In this document: piece by piece, positions 5,469 to 7,665 of the stretch
How positions within the stretch are numbered: the stretch's first letter is position 1
How the letters are laid out: the number at the start of each line of letters is the position of its first letter
DNA from: Burkholderiales bacterium
Lineage (GTDB): Bacteria > Pseudomonadota > Gammaproteobacteria > Burkholderiales > Burkholderiaceae
DNA: 7,665 nucleotides
Assembly: GCA_903643055.1 (NCBI GenBank)
Contig: CAHJWV010000678.1
Span: 1-7,665, forward strand
Direction: 5' to 3'
Position numbers and translations under genes: made by a program
Notes under the pieces: model-generated
Seen by the model: the letters and a program-made list of their open reading frames with translations, nothing else
What the model was told of the DNA's origin: nothing
Databases searched by the model: none

Positions 5469-6140
5469 ATGCGCCCCTTCCATCTCCCGTTACCGGCAGT
5501 GCCGGCCCACGCTGAGCAGGCCCGGGCGCCGCTGGTGAATCTCAGCTTGTTTCGCAACAAGACCTCCGCGTACGTCAACTTGGCGACGCTGAGCTTCGGC
5601 ACGGCCTTCTCGATCATGTTCTTCGCCTTCTTCTTTTATGTGCGGGAGATCTGGCATTACTCGCTGCCGCTGGCAGGCCTGGCGATCACGCCGGGGCCGC
5701 TTCTGGTGGTGCCGGTGGCCATCGTCAGCGGTCGCCTGGCGGCCCGCTTCGGGCACCGGCCGCTGCTGGTCACCGGCTCGTTGGTCTACGCGAGCAGCGG
5801 CCTGTGGTACTTGCTGGTGCCGGGAGGCGAGCCGCACTATCTGACACAGTGGCTGCCTGGCTCGTTGCTAAGCGGCACCGGCGTAGGCATGACCTTGCCG
5901 TCGCTCGGCGCAGCCGCGGTCAATCGATTGCCTGCCGATCAATACGCGGTACGCAGTGCAGTGAACCAGGCAACGCGGCAGATCGGCTCGGTGCTCGGCG
6001 TCGCCGCAACCGTTGGGCTGCTCGGGCATGCCAGCCTGCAACGCAGCGACTTCACGCCGCTGTATGCGCTGCATGTTTCGCTGGCCGTGCTCACTGCCCT
6101 TCTCTGCCTGCCGGTCGATACCCGGCCGGTGCGGCGATAA
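5469..6140 (+). pseudogene. MFS (DHA2-type) transporter, C-terminal half only
   Basis: 223 residues correspond to the second half of a 14-helix drug:H+ antiporter of the major facilitator superfamily. PLVNLSLFRNKTSAYVNLAT (21–40) matches the loop and start of helix 8 in such proteins. Hydrophobic segments follow at about 38–58, 66–87, 97–117, 125–151, 170–188 and 198–215, with GRLAARFGHRP (88–98), the repeated MFS loop motif, and NQATRQIGSVLGVA (166–179). Full-length relatives are about twice as long. No N-terminal half precedes it: the SDR stop is 29 bp upstream and an in-frame TAA (5463–5465) directly precedes the ATG. A deletion has probably removed the first seven helices, so transport activity is unlikely. 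It may still be translated as a small membrane protein. It follows the SDR gene and was probably its operon partner. Confidence 0.8.
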
Positions 6141-6168
6141 GGTTCTCCACCATGCCGGAGCTAACTTC

Positions 6169-7050
6169 TCAGGCGGGTGTCAGGCGCGATGCGGCCGAGG
6201 CGCCGCGCACCAAGCGCAAATAGTCGCTGACTCGCGCGACGCGCCAGTTCGGGTCAATCGCCGCCCTGGCCGCGCGGGCGCGTTGGCAGGCCTGCACCGC
6301 TTCCTGGCGCGGCTCGGTCGTCCAGGGTTTCAGATCGGCCGGTAGCCAGGCCAGCTTCAAGTCTGCGGGCGGCGGCGGGCCCTCGCGCAGCCAGGTCTCG
6401 GCTTGATGGAAGTCATCACGCCGCATCAGTTCGATCATGTAGTCGCAGGCGGACTGCAGGCTCGGCAGCAGCTTGCCCGGGCTGACCGATACCATTGGCA
6501 GCAGCGGCGCCAGCGTGGGCACCAGGTGGTTCGCATACAGCGTGGCGCCCCAATAGCGCTCGGCGGTCTGGCGAAAGTGGGCCAGGTCGCGCACCGGCAC
6601 GAGGCCGGAAGCCTCCATTGACACAATCTCGACCGGTGGCTTGGTGACAAACACGGTGTCGTTGGACACGTCGACGTACAGCGTGCCCATCTGCAGCGCG
6701 TTCTGGAAATACTGCTCGCGCAGTACACCCCAGACCGGGCGCACCCCGCCGCCTTCGGCAATGAAGCCGCGCAGCGCCCGCTCCACCGCATGCTCAGGCC
6801 GGCGCAGACGCTCTTGCAGCTGGTTATGCACCTGCTGGGTGATTTCTTCGCAGCGGCCGTAGGGGTAGGCCTTGCCGGCGGCAAAAGGTAATTGCAGCGC
6901 CAACACCGTGTCGACCTCGGCGCGCAACGCGCGGCAGTAGTCGAACAGCGCGTCGCCCAGCGGCGCCAGCCAACGCGCCGTCAGCTCGGCCTGGGCCACG
7001 TTGGAGGGGGCGATCTGCTGCGGGAGCAGCGGCGTCATCGTCAAAGACAT
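6169..7050 (-). CDS. Protein of unknown function, 293 residues
   Basis: I do not recognise this protein. The ATG at 7050 has GGAG four bases upstream on the minus strand, and coding is supported by length and well-behaved composition. It appears soluble, with no signal peptide or membrane helix. Notable conserved-looking stretches are FAAGKAYPYGRCEEITQQV (56–74), with a possibly reactive Cys67, and REQYFQNALQMGTLYVDVSN (111–130), followed by DTVFVTKPPVEIVSM. The C-terminal third is helical and Arg/Ala-rich. The GRCEEIT context resembles the start of a catalytic helix in papain-like or transglutaminase-like cysteine enzymes, but His and Asp partners cannot be assigned, so this is only a hint. 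It is convergent with the MFS remnant (28 bp between stops, no obvious terminator) and has no operon partner in the window. Confidence 0.75.
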   Translation of the reverse strand: MSLTMTPLLPQQIAPSNVAQAELTARWLAPLGDALFDYCRALRAEVDTVLALQLPFAAGKAYPYGRCEEITQQVHNQLQERLRRPEHAVERALRGFIAEGGGVRPVWGVLREQYFQNALQMGTLYVDVSNDTVFVTKPPVEIVSMEASGLVPVRDLAHFRQTAERYWGATLYANHLVPTLAPLLPMVSVSPGKLLPSLQSACDYMIELMRRDDFHQAETWLREGPPPPADLKLAWLPADLKPWTTEPRQEAVQACQRARAARAAIDPNWRVARVSDYLRLVRGASAASRLTPA

Positions 7051-7211
7051 AACTCCAAAGCGGGATGCACACAGGAAGGTGCGGCCATTGTGCAGGCTGA
7101 GCGAGGTTCGATGAGGCGTGCACTCGATGAAATCTCAGCAAGAGCGCAGCAAGCGCTCAGCAAATGCGATGTCGGTTTCTATTGCGAGTCGTAATTCTGT
7201 GCATACCCTGA
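7051..7211. other. Upstream region of the 293-residue gene
   Basis: A 161-bp non-coding stretch that should contain the promoter of the minus-strand gene ending at 7050. It includes three AGCAA words at exact 11-bp spacing (7137, 7148, 7159). These contain the inverted repeat GAGCGC/GCGCTC (7142–7147 and 7153–7158, five-base loop). I see no convincing -35/-10 pair. Confidence 0.4.
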
Positions 7212-7370
7212 ACCAGGGAACGGCCTGTCTGGGCCACCTGGGTCTACCGGCTGGTGCTGTTCAGCGGCATCGCGATGCCGCCCTACCACGTCGTCGTCAA
7301 GGCGGTCGGCATCTTGATGTTCGTGAGCGAAATGGGCGGTTCATCGGCTCGCCGTTGTGAAACGAGCTGA
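7212..7370 (+). pseudogene. Fragment resembling a membrane metallopeptidase (M50-like)
   Basis: The frame between TGA 7209–7211 and TGA 7368–7370 reads RERPVWATWVYRLVLFSGIA, then PPYHVVVKAVGILMFVSEM, before turning into unrelated residues at about 7335. This pattern (Arg-Pro, aromatic-rich amphipathic turn, 'YRLxLFxGIA', 'YHxxxKAxGIxxFxxE') resembles an internal membrane segment of site-2-protease-like M50 proteins associated with HlyD-type exporters. There is no start codon context, ribosome site or remaining domain, so it would be a short relic. The assignment rests on recall of the motif and is tentative. Confidence 0.35.
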
Positions 7371-7665
7371 GGGCCTGGTGGTTGACGTTGTTGACCTGCA
7401 TTTCCTTGGCCGACGCTTGCTGCGATGCGATGCGATGCGATGCGATGCGATGCGATGCGATGCGGTGTCGGTGCCGGTCTGCGTCTCGCTCATCGCCTTG
7501 GACGGGCCCACCAGCTTCTCGGCGCGTTGGCCTATCAGCTTGCCCATGGCTTTGGCAATGGCACCCATCAAACTGTCAGCGCTGGCTCTGCCGCTGCCGC
7601 CGCTCTCGCCGCTTTCCTTCAGGTCCTTCGTCACGCTGTCGACGATGTTCTTGGAAACGTCGTCG
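7341..7665 (-). pseudogene. Helical protein interrupted by a pentamer repeat, partial
   Basis: An open minus-strand frame enters from the right edge as DDVSKNIVDSVTKDLKE. It continues through a Gly/Ser linker and a helix ADSLMGAIAKAMGKLIGQRA to MSETQTGTDTA. It then translates the TGCGA tract as ASHRI repeats and ends in a basic, unnatural tail at 7341. Beyond the tract, another frame reads coherently as QQASAKEMQVNNVNHQALSS and then FHN. The pattern of two amphipathic helices faintly recalls secreted helical or EspA-like filament proteins, but I cannot name the family. The expected C-terminal helix is missing, and the coherent frame fades near 7345, close to where the plus-strand fragment ends. 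It is either phase-variable or a decayed gene truncated at a rearrangement point. The N-terminus lies outside the window. Confidence 0.55.
7421..7464 (+). repeat. Pentanucleotide microsatellite (TGCGA)8
   Basis: Eight perfect TGCGA units (7421–7460) are followed by a partial TGCG, 44 bp in all. Five is not a multiple of three, so every gain or loss of one unit shifts the minus-strand reading frame. The tract is perfect, which suggests recent slippage expansion. Confidence 0.97.

Noticed and set aside
7421..7464. Possible CRISPR array
   Set aside because: The repeats are 5 bp and contiguous with no spacers; this is a microsatellite.
1..7665. Insertion sequence or transposase gene
   Set aside because: No transposase motif, terminal inverted repeats or target duplications were found, despite gene debris at the right end.

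Overview
The window is GC-rich DNA with dense, tightly packed bacterial genes. Its gene families (a DUF3606 protein, a TetR–SDR–MFS set, a GT2/acyl-CoA dehydrogenase/PIG-L operon) and codon use suggest a Proteobacterium, most likely a Burkholderiales (Betaproteobacteria) genome. That placement is an inference from style, since no rRNA or tRNA is present.

Left third (1–2565, minus strand): a translationally coupled operon read right to left. A family 2 glycosyltransferase overlaps an acyl-CoA dehydrogenase-like flavoprotein by 4 bp. That gene overlaps a PIG-L (LmbE-like) deacetylase by 13 bp. The operon probably continues past the left edge. Glycosyl transfer plus N-deacetylation plus acyl-chain oxidation suggests a small modified glycan or glycolipid pathway, but the product is unknown.

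Middle (2566–3962): a divergent pair. A 63-residue DUF3606 protein is on the minus strand. A 222-residue, probably membrane-anchored, low-complexity protein with two 'AHP' hydrophobic segments is on the plus strand. The 363-bp region between them is rich in structure: a strong hairpin, two copies of a TGTAGGAC-type motif 85 bp apart, and a 14-bp tandem repeat just ahead of the plus-strand gene.

Right-centre (3996–6140, plus strand): a TetR regulator, a short-chain dehydrogenase/reductase (SDR) and an MFS transporter. Two near-identical palindromic operators lie before tetR and before the SDR gene, which makes an autoregulated repressor circuit likely. The locus looks partly decayed: tetR carries a one-base frameshift and the MFS gene keeps only its C-terminal half. 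The SDR gene is intact.

Right end (6169–7665): a 293-residue protein of unknown function on the minus strand, then a region of gene debris. The debris holds a short plus-strand fragment resembling a membrane metallopeptidase and a minus-strand helical protein that enters from the right edge. A tract of eight TGCGA pentamers interrupts that second frame. The sequence beyond the tract reads coherently in another frame, so this is either a phase-variable gene or a pseudogene.
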